Origin: Embleya hyalina
GTDB lineage: Bacteria; Actinomycetota; Actinomycetes; Streptomycetales; Streptomycetaceae
Length of the DNA: 64,000 nucleotides
Direction: 5' to 3'
Assembly (NCBI RefSeq): GCF_003967355.1
Contig: NZ_BIFH01000020.1
Span: 62,001-126,000 of the forward strand
The stretch's first letter is position 1, and the number at the start of each line of letters is the position of its first letter. The notes under the pieces are model-generated. The model searched no databases, was not told the DNA's origin, and was given only the letters and a program-made list of their open reading frames with translations. A program made the translations under genes and the position numbers. Positions 8,248 to 16,361 of the stretch are shown here, piece by piece.

Positions 8248-9078
8248 GTGCGCGGACGTGGCAACGGACTCGACGCGGAGTCCTTCAAGCCCCTGACCGA
8301 CCTCGATCCCGAGGCGGCGGACGTGATGCTGGTCGCCCTGCGGGACGCGGGGGTGGCGGCGTACGTCTCGACGCTGGAGCCCCGGGATCCGGACGAGGAA
8401 CCCGAGCAGATCGAACGCCTGTGGGTGGACGCGGCGGCGACGTCGCGGGCGCGGGCCATCCTGCGCTCGCTGACCGAGCCGTCCTCGCCGCGCGCGCGGG
8501 CCAAGGAGCCGACGGCCGGACCCGCCGACATCCCGTCGGTGGAGCCGCCCCGCGCGCAGTCGGCCGAACCGGCGGACGACGATGCCGGGGCGCCCGCCGA
8601 GCGGCCGGGCGACGACGAGGTGTGGGCGCAGATCGTCGCGTCCTTCGACAACGAGGTCTCCGACCCGGTGCCGCGCTGGCCGGTGGCCGAGGACCTGGGC
8701 GGCGAGCGGCCGGGGCCCGAGGGGCCGGCCGACGGCTCGTTCAAGGTCGGCCTGCCCACCGCCGCGGGGCCGCGCGACTACTCGCTCGCGCCGCCGGGAC
8801 CGCCGGTGATCAACGAGTTGGACGAGGACCCCGACGAGCACTTCGTGCCGCCTCCGCCGCCCCCGCTGCCCAAGACCGACGCGGCCACCAAGATCGCCTG
8901 GATCGCCCTGGTCGGCGGGCCGCTCTACCTCCTCGTGTCGGTGCTGCTCGGCCGCGCGGTCGGACCGTGGACCTCGTTCGCCGCGTTCGCCGCGTTCACC
9001 GGCGGCTTCGTCGCGCTGGTGGCGCGGATGCGGCGGGACCGGGACGAGGACGACCCCGACGACGGCGCGGTGGTCTGA
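8248..9078 (+). CDS. Acidic conserved protein with two C-terminal membrane segments
   Basis: A 276-residue protein. Residues 1-75 form a compact predicted domain (LDPEAADVMLVALRDAGVAA and so on, reminiscent of DUF2007-like small alpha/beta folds that deal with an address of bits in pairs, but not assigned). Residues 75-205 are acidic and proline-rich. Two hydrophobic helices (about 212-232 and 236-258) are followed by an acidic tail RRDRDEDDPDD. The cytosolic domain and linker suggest a membrane-tethered adaptor. The GTG start has only a weak purine site 12 bases upstream and may depend on coupling from the esterase gene. Function unknown. Confidence 0.7.
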   Translation: MRGRGNGLDAESFKPLTDLDPEAADVMLVALRDAGVAAYVSTLEPRDPDEEPEQIERLWVDAAATSRARAILRSLTEPSSPRARAKEPTAGPADIPSVEPPRAQSAEPADDDAGAPAERPGDDEVWAQIVASFDNEVSDPVPRWPVAEDLGGERPGPEGPADGSFKVGLPTAAGPRDYSLAPPGPPVINELDEDPDEHFVPPPPPPLPKTDAATKIAWIALVGGPLYLLVSVLLGRAVGPWTSFAAFAAFTGGFVALVARMRRDRDEDDPDDGAVV

Positions 9079-9218
9079 CCCGCCGAGGGCGCGCCGGCCC
9101 GAGCCGGCGACGGGATCACCGTGTCGGACGACGTCGGATGACCCGTTTCGGCGGGATTCGGCTTGATCCCGACCGGTTCTGACGGGGCGTCATGCCACAT
9201 TGGAAGTCCCCGGCCGGG

Positions 9219-9224
9219 TACCTT
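9219..9224 (+). promoter_or_regulatory. -10 box of a probable leaderless promoter (kinase gene)
   Basis: TACCTT ends six bases before GTG 9231. No ribosome binding site is visible, so transcription probably begins at or next to the start codon. Confidence 0.5.
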
Positions 9225-9230
9225 CCTTGC

Positions 9231-11024
9231 GTGGACGCGGACAACGAGGGACGCCTGGTCGGCGGGCGCTATCTGCTCGCCGAGCGACTGGGGCGCGGGG
9301 GCATGGGTGCGGTCTGGCGGGCTCGGGACCAGGTCCTGGGACGCGAGGTCGCGGTGAAGGAGATGTTGCCGCAACCGGGCGCCGACGACACCGAACGGGC
9401 CCGGCTGCGCGAGCGCGCCGCCCGTGAGGCGCGCGCCGCCGCGCGGCTGAGTCATCCCTCGGTGGTGCGCGTCTACGACGTGGTCGAGGAGGACGATCGG
9501 CCGTGGATCGTCATGGAGTTGGTGCCCTCGCGCTCGCTCGCCGAGGTGATCCGGGGCGATGGGCCGATGGCCGCCGAGGCGGTCGTGGAGATCGGCCTCG
9601 CCATGATCGACGCGCTGCGCACGGCGCACGCGGCCGGGATCCTGCACCGTGACGTCAAGCCGGGCAATGTGCTGATCACCCCCGACGGCCGGGCCGTGCT
9701 CAGCGACTTCGGCATCGCGGTGGTCGAGGGCGACTCGTCGGTGACCCAGTCGGGCGTGGTCCTGGGCGCCCCGGCGTACATCCCGCCGGAGCGGGCCAAG
9801 GGCCTGAGTCCCACCGCGGCCTCGGACCTGTGGTCGCTCGGCGCGACCCTGTACGCGGCGGTCGAGGGCAAGGCCCCCTTCGAACGCTCCACGCCGCTCG
9901 CCACGTTGACCGCGATCGTCAGCGAGGACCCGGTGCCGGCCAAGCACGCGGGCCCGCTCGACCCGGTGCTGCACGCGCTGTTGGCGCGCGATCCGGCCCG
10001 GCGACCGGACGCGGCCGAGACCGAGGCGATGTTGCGCGACGCGCTGCACGAGATCCGGGAGGAGCGGGCGGCCACCCGGGCGTTGCCGCCGGCGGCGCTG
10101 CCGCCCGCGGCGGAGCCGATACCCGCGGCCGTACCCGCGCCGCGGACCGCCCCGCCCGAGCCCGACGCGATATCCGGGGGCGAGCCGGAGATCGTCTCCC
10201 CGCTCGTCGCCCCGCCCGCGAAGCCCCCGAAACCGGCTCGGGAGGACCGCCCCGCCCGGGCCTTCCCGTGGCTGCCGCTGCCGGCCGCGATCGCCGCCCT
10301 GGTGGTCTTCGGCGTCGTGGTCGGGCTGATCCTGTTCCTGATCGCCCCGGGTGACGACAAGAACGATCGGGCGAAGGGCGCCGCCGGCTCCGACTCGCCC
10401 TCGCCGCGGTCGGATTCGACGCCACCGTCGAGCCCCGGGCCGGCCGCCGAGACCGCCCCGGTCGGCGGACAACTCACCCAGCCGCCGAACACCGCGCCCC
10501 CGCCGAGCAATTCGGCGCCGCCGCCCGCGCAGACCACGCCGCCGCCCCAGGGCTCGACGCAGCCGCCGACCGGCGCCGACGGCCTGCCGGCGGGCTGGAC
10601 GTCGTACACCGGCGCCACCACCGGCTACCGGATCGGCCTGCCGCCCGGGTGGCGAAGGGTCAAGACCGAGGACAGCCAGGAGTTCCTCGCCAACGCCGAG
10701 GGCACCCTCAAGCTCAACGTGGACACCGTCGCCAGTTCACCGACCGACCCGGTCGAGGACTGGAAGAAGGCCGAGCCCGACGTCCGCCGTCGATTCACCA
10801 ACTACCAGAAGGTGAGCATCGAGAAGGCCGACTACCGTGACTACCCCGCCGCCGCCTGGCACTTCACCTACGGCAGCGGCACCCGGCACCACGTGCTCAA
10901 CCTCGGCTTCACGGTGCCGTCCGGGCGCGGCTACTCGCTCTACATGGACACCCCGGAGGCGGTCTGGAACGACCCGGCCACGCAGGAGCTGCTGGCCGGC
11001 TTCATGGCGAGCTTCCGGCCCTGA
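9231..11024 (+). CDS. Transmembrane serine/threonine protein kinase (PknB family) with extracellular C-terminal domain
   Basis: A 597-residue Hanks-type kinase. Glycine loop GRGGMG (21-26), ATP lysine 43 in VAVKEM, catalytic loop HRDVKPGN (139-146), DFG (159-161) and PPE (185-187) are all intact, so it should be active. A single membrane helix (about 350-373) is followed by a Pro/Ser/Thr-rich stalk and a C-terminal extracellular domain (about 455-597), beta-rich and resembling lipoprotein sensory domains. There are no PASTA repeats, so the ligand is probably not muropeptide. Start GTG 9231 is preferred over ATG 9192 because codon bias drops upstream and a TACCTT box sits six bases before it. 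Confidence 0.9.
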   Translation: MDADNEGRLVGGRYLLAERLGRGGMGAVWRARDQVLGREVAVKEMLPQPGADDTERARLRERAAREARAAARLSHPSVVRVYDVVEEDDRPWIVMELVPSRSLAEVIRGDGPMAAEAVVEIGLAMIDALRTAHAAGILHRDVKPGNVLITPDGRAVLSDFGIAVVEGDSSVTQSGVVLGAPAYIPPERAKGLSPTAASDLWSLGATLYAAVEGKAPFERSTPLATLTAIVSEDPVPAKHAGPLDPVLHALLARDPARRPDAAETEAMLRDALHEIREERAATRALPPAALPPAAEPIPAAVPAPRTAPPEPDAISGGEPEIVSPLVAPPAKPPKPAREDRPARAFPWLPLPAAIAALVVFGVVVGLILFLIAPGDDKNDRAKGAAGSDSPSPRSDSTPPSSPGPAAETAPVGGQLTQPPNTAPPPSNSAPPPAQTTPPPQGSTQPPTGADGLPAGWTSYTGATTGYRIGLPPGWRRVKTEDSQEFLANAEGTLKLNVDTVASSPTDPVEDWKKAEPDVRRRFTNYQKVSIEKADYRDYPAAAWHFTYGSGTRHHVLNLGFTVPSGRGYSLYMDTPEAVWNDPATQELLAGFMASFRP

Positions 11025-11049
11025 GTCCGGATGGGCCCGGTGATCCGGG

Positions 11050-11760
11050 TCAGCCGACGGGTATCCGCAGGGTGGCCAGCACCGGACGGTGGTCGGAGGC
11101 GGCGGCGTAGTCGGCGTCGGTGACGTCGTCGGGGACGCCGCAGCCGAGCACCTCGACGCGCCCGGAGACGAACACGCCGTCCGGACGGCGGCCGGGGTCG
11201 CGGCGCGGCGCGGTGAACTCCGAGCCGCTGGGCGCCGTCGGGTATCCGTCGCGGAGTTCCGCGGCCAGTCGGTCCCAGCCGGGACGGCCCGCCGATTCGT
11301 GGAAGTCCCCGGCCAGCACCCGGTGTTCGACCCCTGTCCCGGACAGTCGGCGGAGCAACTCGTCGGCCTGTGCCGGTCGTTCGGCCGCGGTCGGTCCGAA
11401 CTGCGCGCTGGCCACCGCGAATTCGGCGCCGCCGACCGCCACCACCGCGCCGGCCGGTCCCGGCGCACGCCGCCCGGACGCGGCCGGCGGCAGTTCGTCG
11501 TACGCCCGCCGCACGCTCACCCGCAGACCGCCGAGCACGAGCAGCCCCGACGCGGTGCCGCCGCCGGCGATCACCACCAGGCCGCAGTCGCGCGCGAGGC
11601 GGGCCACCGCCTGCCGACGGCGCAGGAAGCGGGGGCCCTCCTGGACGCAGAGCAGGTCGGGCGCGGCGTGCCGGACGATCCGCACCAGGGCGTCCCGATC
11701 GTCGCGCAGCGAGCGCACGTTGTACGACATGACCCGGATCTCTCCGTTGCCGACGGCCAC
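11050..11760 (-). CDS. Endonuclease/exonuclease/phosphatase family protein
   Basis: A 236-residue EEP-fold enzyme. Visible active-site elements are the Asn in MSYNVRSLR, the metal-binding Glu in LCVQEGPRF, the Asp/His region AGDFHES and the terminal SDHRPV with the catalytic His. Members cleave phosphodiesters or phosphomonoesters (DNA, sphingomyelin, inositol phosphates), and the substrate cannot be read from sequence. GTG 11760 has AGGGGG five bases upstream, and ORF extensions beyond it look non-coding. There is no signal peptide, so it is probably cytosolic. It converges with the kinase gene, 25 bases apart. Confidence 0.8.
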   Translation of the reverse strand: MAVGNGEIRVMSYNVRSLRDDRDALVRIVRHAAPDLLCVQEGPRFLRRRQAVARLARDCGLVVIAGGGTASGLLVLGGLRVSVRRAYDELPPAASGRRAPGPAGAVVAVGGAEFAVASAQFGPTAAERPAQADELLRRLSGTGVEHRVLAGDFHESAGRPGWDRLAAELRDGYPTAPSGSEFTAPRRDPGRRPDGVFVSGRVEVLGCGVPDDVTDADYAAASDHRPVLATLRIPVG

Positions 11761-11875
11761 TGATGCCCCCTTGCCCGGTTCGGACCTCCCGGCCCGAACC
11801 ACGATCGACCAGCTGTGTACGTACGCCCGCCCGGTCCCCGGGAGGCGCTGTGTTCCGCGCGTGGCGGCGGTGTCG

Positions 11876-12814
11876 TCAGTGGCGGGCCAGGTCCGCCGCG
11901 CCGACCAGTCCCGCGTCGCTGCCCAGGGTGGCGACCACGACCTCGGCGCCGAGCCGGTGGCCGCGGCGCAGCACGCCGCGGTAGGTCTCCAGGGCGGGGA
12001 CGAGCAGGAGGTCGCCCGCGTCCGAGACGCCGCCGCCGATCACGAACGCGGCGGGGTCGAGCACGGCGGACAGGTCGGCCAGGCCCTGGCCGAGCCAGGT
12101 GCCCAGCTCGCGGAAGGCGGCCAGCGAGACGGGGTCGCCGAGCAGCGCGGCCTGGGTGACGTGCGGGCCCTGGATGCCGGCGGGAGTGCCGTCGCCGAGG
12201 GCGAGCAGCTTCTCCGCCGCCTCGGGCAGTCCGGCCGCCCGGTCGCGGGCGTAGCGGGTCAGCGCGCTGCCGCTGGCGTACTGCTCCCAGCAGCCGTAGT
12301 TGCCGCACGGGCAGGCGAGGCCGTCGGGGACCACCCGCATGTGGCCGGGCTCACCCGCTATCCCGCCGCCGCCCCGGTACAGCTCGCCGCCGAAGACGAT
12401 CGCGCCGCCGATGCCGGTGCCGACGGTCACGCACATCACGTTGGTGTGCCCGGCGGCCGCGCCGAAGCGCACCTCGCCCCAGGCCGCGGCGTTGGCGTCG
12501 TTCTCGACCACGACCGGGAGGCCGATCAGCGCCTCCATACGATCGCGGAGCGGCTCGCCGACCCAGGCGCCGACGTTGGCCGAGAACAGCACGGTCGAAC
12601 GGTCCGCGCCGATGAATCCGGCCGCGCCGAGGCCGACCGCCTCCACGACGTGGTTGCGCCGCAGGGTGTTGACCGCCTCGGCGATCACCTGCGCGGTGCC
12701 ATCGGCGTCCTTGGGGGTGGCGACCTTGAGCCGATCGAGGATCACCCCGTCGGCGTCGACCACACCCGCGAGGATTTTGGTGCCACCGATGTCGACACCG
12801 ATCGTGAGTCCCAT
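11876..12814 (-). CDS. glkA: ROK-family glucokinase
   Basis: Phosphorylates glucose with ATP and, in Streptomyces, also takes part in carbon catabolite repression. The 312-residue protein has the N-terminal phosphate loop GVDIGGTK (6-13), catalytic Asp106 in VENDANAA, and the ROK zinc site: His158 (EPGHM) plus Cys168, Cys170 and Cys175 in ACPCGNYGCWE. The length equals that of the known Streptomyces glucokinase, and the neighbourhood matches its locus. Unlike ROK repressors it has no N-terminal helix-turn-helix. ATG 12814 is the start, with a weak GGGACG site. A TACGAT -10-like box lies at 12853-12858 on this strand, implying a leader of about 35-40 bases. Confidence 0.93.
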   Translation of the reverse strand: MGLTIGVDIGGTKILAGVVDADGVILDRLKVATPKDADGTAQVIAEAVNTLRRNHVVEAVGLGAAGFIGADRSTVLFSANVGAWVGEPLRDRMEALIGLPVVVENDANAAAWGEVRFGAAAGHTNVMCVTVGTGIGGAIVFGGELYRGGGGIAGEPGHMRVVPDGLACPCGNYGCWEQYASGSALTRYARDRAAGLPEAAEKLLALGDGTPAGIQGPHVTQAALLGDPVSLAAFRELGTWLGQGLADLSAVLDPAAFVIGGGVSDAGDLLLVPALETYRGVLRRGHRLGAEVVVATLGSDAGLVGAADLARH

Positions 12815-12976
12815 GTCGTCCCAAGCTCGTTCGCGTGCATTGCCCGCAACGGATCGTACTGGTCCCTTCCCCACCCCCACCCCACGCGTACGCCCGCCGG
12901 ACACCACCCGGCCGCCCACGACGCGCGCCGGACCGCCGCGGGCCCGGGCGGCGAGGTCGCCCGACCGTGCGCCCGG

Positions 12977-13405
12977 CTACTCGTCGTCGTCGAGCCGGAT
13001 CCGCTCGCTCTCGGCCGGCTTCGCGGCCCACCGGCGCTCGCGGTCGCCGACGAAGGCCCGGTACGCGGACGCCAGCTCGGTCCCGGCGGCGGCCAGGTGC
13101 GCGGCCACCTCGGGATGCCTGCGCGCCACCTGCTCGCGCACCGCCCCGGCCTGCTCCACCAGGGTCTCGGCCAGCCGCCGCGCCTCCTCCGCCAACCGCG
13201 CGGCCGGCGCCTGCTCCCCCTTGTCGGCCCCGATCAACGACTCCCCGAGCCGCCGAGCCTCCTCGCCGAGCCGCGCCCAGGGGTCGACCCGCTCCCGCGC
13301 GCCGTCGCCCTCCGCCTTCGCGTCCGCGACCGGCGGCACCTCGTCGGTACTGCCCGCCCACGCGTCCGCCGCGTCCTTGCCCGTCGCCCGCTCATCAGGA
13401 TCCAT
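12977..13405 (-). CDS. DUF5304-type helical protein
   Basis: A 142-residue, highly charged, largely helical protein with repeated EEARRLxE segments (about 47-80) that look like a coiled coil or amphipathic repeat. The family is confined to actinomycetes as far as I recall. ATG 13405 has GGAG ten bases upstream; ATG 13414 is possible. It lies downstream of the ArsA-like ATPase gene on the same strand (85-base gap), so the SRPBCC, ATPase and this gene may be cotranscribed. Function unknown. Confidence 0.65.
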   Translation of the reverse strand: MDPDERATGKDAADAWAGSTDEVPPVADAKAEGDGARERVDPWARLGEEARRLGESLIGADKGEQAPAARLAEEARRLAETLVEQAGAVREQVARRHPEVAAHLAAAGTELASAYRAFVGDRERRWAAKPAESERIRLDDDE

Positions 13406-13490
13406 CCGACGCATTCTCCGCGCTCCCACCGCCCGACGCGAACACTCCGCCCCGATTCGCGGCGAATCCGCGTCGCTTCGGCCGGTGGCC

Positions 13491-14678
13491 CTACTGCGAC
13501 GCGCGCATCCAGACGGCCGGGTCCGGGACGAAGCGGACGCGCAGGACGCCGTCGCGCAGTCCCGCGCCCTCGATGAGGCAGCGGCGCAGGGCCGAGGGCA
13601 GGCGGATCAGCCGGCGGTGCGGGCCGATCGTGATCACCAGTTCGTCGCCGCGGCGCAGCAGGTCCAGGTCGTCCCGGTCCGTGCCCGGCAGGGGTAGCAG
13701 CAACAGCAGCCGCTCGCCGTCACGTTCGATCGTGTGCCCGTCGTCGTCGGCCGCGCCGCCCGGGCCCACCGGGCCGAAGTGCACCGCCACGTCGGCGAGT
13801 TCGCTCGCGCCCAGCGGTTCGGCGGTCAGCACGGGGATCTGCGCCAACGGCACGCGCGGGAACAGCGCGCACAACGCGTCCACGGTCTCGCGCGCCACCT
13901 CGGCCCGGGCCCGTACCGCCGGATCGGGCGAGTCGGCCGCGCCGACCCCGTTCACGATCACGTCCTCGATGCGATGCCCGTACAGCGACAGTGCCGAGGC
14001 GGCCCGCCGCGCCGCGGCCAACGCGACCGTCCCGGGCCGCACCACCAGCCGCACGGTCGTGGTCGGCGCCGCCACCAGCGCGCGCAGCACCTCCAGTTCG
14101 GCGGCCACCCGCCGGGCCGTGTCGTACACCCAGTCGTCGGGCATCGGCACCCCGGCGACCGCCGCGAGCACCGGCCGCAACGCGCGCGCCGCCTGCCGCT
14201 CCACCGGCAGCAGCCGGTCCACGTAGCGGGCCAGCCCCTCCGGCACCGCGAGCGCCGGCACCGCCCGCTCGGCGGCGGGCAGGTCCACCACGATCAGCTC
14301 GTGGCGTCGCGAGTCCACCGCCCGCGCCAGCACCCGCAACGCCAGCACGTCCCCCGCGCCCGGCGGCACGGTGATCTCCTCGGGGTCCAGCGGATCCACC
14401 CCGACCACCCCGAGTGCCGCGCCCAACCGGCCCTGCACCAGCAGGAACTCGCGCTCGAACTCGGCCCGGACCGCGACCCGCTGCACGGTCAGCCCGGGCA
14501 GCACGTCGACGGGATCGGCGCCGACCGACACGTCCAGGACCGTGTCCACGTCACGGGTGCCGTCGGCGGCGAGGAGCAGCGTGCGCCGCCCGGCCCGCGC
14601 CGCGGCCACCGCGGTCGCCGCCGCGACGGTCGTGCGCCCGGCGCCCGGGAGACCGGTGACAAGCAGGACCCGCGTCAC
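13491..14678 (-). CDS. ArsA/Get3-like ATPase with degenerate P-loop and C-terminal HSP20-like domain
   Basis: A 395-residue protein of the ArsA/Get3 group of the SIMIBI class. The Walker A region is GLPGAGRTT (9-17): the signature lysine of GKGGxGKTT is absent and the P-loop lysine is arginine, so hydrolysis may be weak or lost. A DLPAAERAVPALA segment sits where switch II is expected. The last 85 residues (LLLLPLPGTDRDDLDLLRR onward) match the small beta-sandwich, HSP20-like domain found at the end of many actinobacterial ArsA relatives. GTG 14678 starts seven bases after the SRPBCC gene stop, indicating coupling. A role in protein or lipid handling with the SRPBCC partner is an inference; arsenite export is unlikely. 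Confidence 0.82.
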   Translation of the reverse strand: MTRVLLVTGLPGAGRTTVAAATAVAAARAGRRTLLLAADGTRDVDTVLDVSVGADPVDVLPGLTVQRVAVRAEFEREFLLVQGRLGAALGVVGVDPLDPEEITVPPGAGDVLALRVLARAVDSRRHELIVVDLPAAERAVPALAVPEGLARYVDRLLPVERQAARALRPVLAAVAGVPMPDDWVYDTARRVAAELEVLRALVAAPTTTVRLVVRPGTVALAAARRAASALSLYGHRIEDVIVNGVGAADSPDPAVRARAEVARETVDALCALFPRVPLAQIPVLTAEPLGASELADVAVHFGPVGPGGAADDDGHTIERDGERLLLLLPLPGTDRDDLDLLRRGDELVITIGPHRRLIRLPSALRRCLIEGAGLRDGVLRVRFVPDPAVWMRASQ

Positions 14679-14685
14679 CGCCGGG

Positions 14686-15120
14686 TCAGCTCTCGACGCG
14701 CTTCTTGAGCCCGGTCAGGGCCCGATCGATGATGACCTTCTCCGCCTTGCGCTTGAGCATGCCCAGCATCGGGATCTTGACGTCGACGGTGAGTTCGTAG
14801 GTGACCTCGGTGCCGCCGGCGATCGGGCCGAGCGCGTAGCGTCCGTCGAGCGACTTGAGCATCTGGCTGGTCACCAGGGTCCAACGCACCTCGCGGTCGT
14901 CCTCCCAGGTGTAGCCGAGCACGTGTTCGTCGCTGATCACGCCCGCGTCGAGCTTGAACCGCACCCGCACCGCGCGCCCGGTCGACTCGTCGATCTCCAG
15001 GACCTCGGTCTCCTTGACCTCGCCGGTCCACTCGGGATAGCCCTCGAACCCCGCGATGACGGCCATGACCTCGGCCGGCGTGGCGTCGATCGTGATGGTC
15101 GAGCTGGTCCGTTCAGCCAT
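14686..15120 (-). CDS. SRPBCC (START/polyketide-cyclase-like) family protein
   Basis: A 144-residue helix-grip protein. The N-terminal strand and helix (TITIDATPAEVMAVIAGFEGY) lead to PEWTGEVKETEVLE, typical of the SRPBCC family that binds hydrophobic ligands in a deep pocket. The C-terminal helix is KAEKVIIDRALTGLKKRV. ATG 15120 has GGAGGA nine bases upstream. The gene is seven bases before the ArsA-like ATPase gene, an association I recall across Streptomyces, which suggests that the two act together. Ligand unknown. Confidence 0.82.
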   Translation of the reverse strand: MAERTSSTITIDATPAEVMAVIAGFEGYPEWTGEVKETEVLEIDESTGRAVRVRFKLDAGVISDEHVLGYTWEDDREVRWTLVTSQMLKSLDGRYALGPIAGGTEVTYELTVDVKIPMLGMLKRKAEKVIIDRALTGLKKRVES

Positions 15121-15245
15121 CGTGAGGAGTCCTCCGGAAGCTCGCGTAGCCGTTGTTGGCCGCCTCGACGACACCTCGGGATGGTCGAGTACAGCCGATC
15201 CGCTCGAAGGTTATCGTGCCCGACCTGCGGGGACGCGGCACCGGC

Positions 15246-16013
15246 TCACCAGGTGAGGACGTACGGTTTCCCGGTGGCCTGGAAATGCCCCACGTTGACA
15301 CATTCGGTACGGCCGATCCGCATCCGCGCGCGCAGCGGCTGATGCACGTGTCCGAACAGCACCAGGTCGGGCTCGCTCTCGTGGATCGCCCGCAACACCG
15401 CCTCGCTGCCGCGCTCGAACCGCCGGGCGACCACGTCGTAGGTCAGGTCCGGCACGGCGGGCGGGATGTGGCAGCACAACACGTCGACCCGACCGACCGC
15501 GGCGACCTTGGCCGCGTACTCCTCGTCGGAGATCTCGTACGGCGTGTGCATCGGGGTGCGCAGCCCGCCGCCGACGAAGCCGAAGGTGCGACCGCCGATC
15601 TCCACCACCTGGCCGTCGAGCACGGTCACCCCCTCGCGCGCGTAGTCGGGCCACAGTTCGGGCACGTCGACGTTGCCGTAGGTGACGTAGGTGGGCGTGG
15701 GGAAGGCCGCGAACAGCGCGGCGTACTGGCGGCGCACCGCCGCCTCGATCGCCTGTCGGGCGCCGCCCGGCACGCCCGCCCACAACGAGCCGGAGAAGGC
15801 CCGGGCCTCGGCGAAGCGGCGGGCGTTGCGCAGCGCGAGCAGTTCGCGGGTGTTCTCCACGCCGAACAGGTCGGTGAAGATGCCCCGGTCCAGGTCGTGG
15901 TAGTCGAGGAAGAGCACCAGATCGCCCAGACACACCAGGGCGTCGGCGCCGTCGCCCGCGCGGGCGAGCGCCTCGGCGGCACCGTGGACGTCGCTCACCA
16001 CGTGGACCCGCAT
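15246..16013 (-). CDS. Metallophosphoesterase
   Basis: A 255-residue calcineurin-like phosphoesterase. The metal-binding blocks are visible in order: VVSDVHG near the N-terminus, CLGDLVLF, TYGNVDVPE (replacing GNHD), CCHIPPA and FGHVHQPL. A dinuclear site hydrolysing phosphomonoesters or diesters is expected. ATG 16013 has no ribosome binding site but a TACAGT box lies seven bases upstream, consistent with leaderless expression. It diverges from the acyl-CoA ligase gene. Substrate unknown. Confidence 0.82.
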   Translation of the reverse strand: MRVHVVSDVHGAAEALARAGDGADALVCLGDLVLFLDYHDLDRGIFTDLFGVENTRELLALRNARRFAEARAFSGSLWAGVPGGARQAIEAAVRRQYAALFAAFPTPTYVTYGNVDVPELWPDYAREGVTVLDGQVVEIGGRTFGFVGGGLRTPMHTPYEISDEEYAAKVAAVGRVDVLCCHIPPAVPDLTYDVVARRFERGSEAVLRAIHESEPDLVLFGHVHQPLRARMRIGRTECVNVGHFQATGKPYVLTW

Positions 16014-16020
16014 GTCGGTC

Positions 16021-16026
16021 ACTGTA
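16021..16026 (-). promoter_or_regulatory. -10 box of a probable leaderless promoter (metallophosphoesterase)
   Basis: On the minus strand TACAGT is followed by seven bases and then ATG 16013, with no ribosome binding site. Confidence 0.45.
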
Positions 16027-16233
16027 CTGACGGCCCCGAACCGAAACCGACGACACCGGGGGGTTGCCTCCGTCACACCCGCCCCGCACGGCGAATCGAT
16101 ACTCTCGACATGCCCGGTCGAATCGGGACGGATGCTCGTCGGCCCCTCCGCGAATTCCGAGTCGATACGGATGTGGGCTTGTCCGTAGCGTGAGACCGGG
16201 CACAGGATCCTCACGACCCCTGTCCCCCAGACC

Positions 16234-16245
16234 TACTTGCCAGTA
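16234..16245. promoter_or_regulatory. Palindromic operator candidate upstream of the acyl-CoA ligase
   Basis: TACT-TGCC-AGTA forms an inverted repeat within the 348-base divergent region 16014-16361. It lies about 120 bases before the ligase start, where a promoter would be expected. The rest of the region holds GGCACC/GACACC-rich sequence at 16295-16330 and no open gene with coding bias. Confidence 0.4.
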
Positions 16246-16361
16246 ACGTCTGCCCCCGTCAACGAGTCGGCAAGATGGACAGCCACCGAGACGGCCGGCA
16301 ACACCGACACCGGCACCGGCAGCGCCGACCTCCGGCGCCGAGACCGCAACGAGGAGCATCA

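Noticed and set aside
13491-14678. Arsenite pump ATPase
   Set aside because: The P-loop is degenerate, no arsB/arsC or arsR genes are adjacent, and the partner is an SRPBCC protein.
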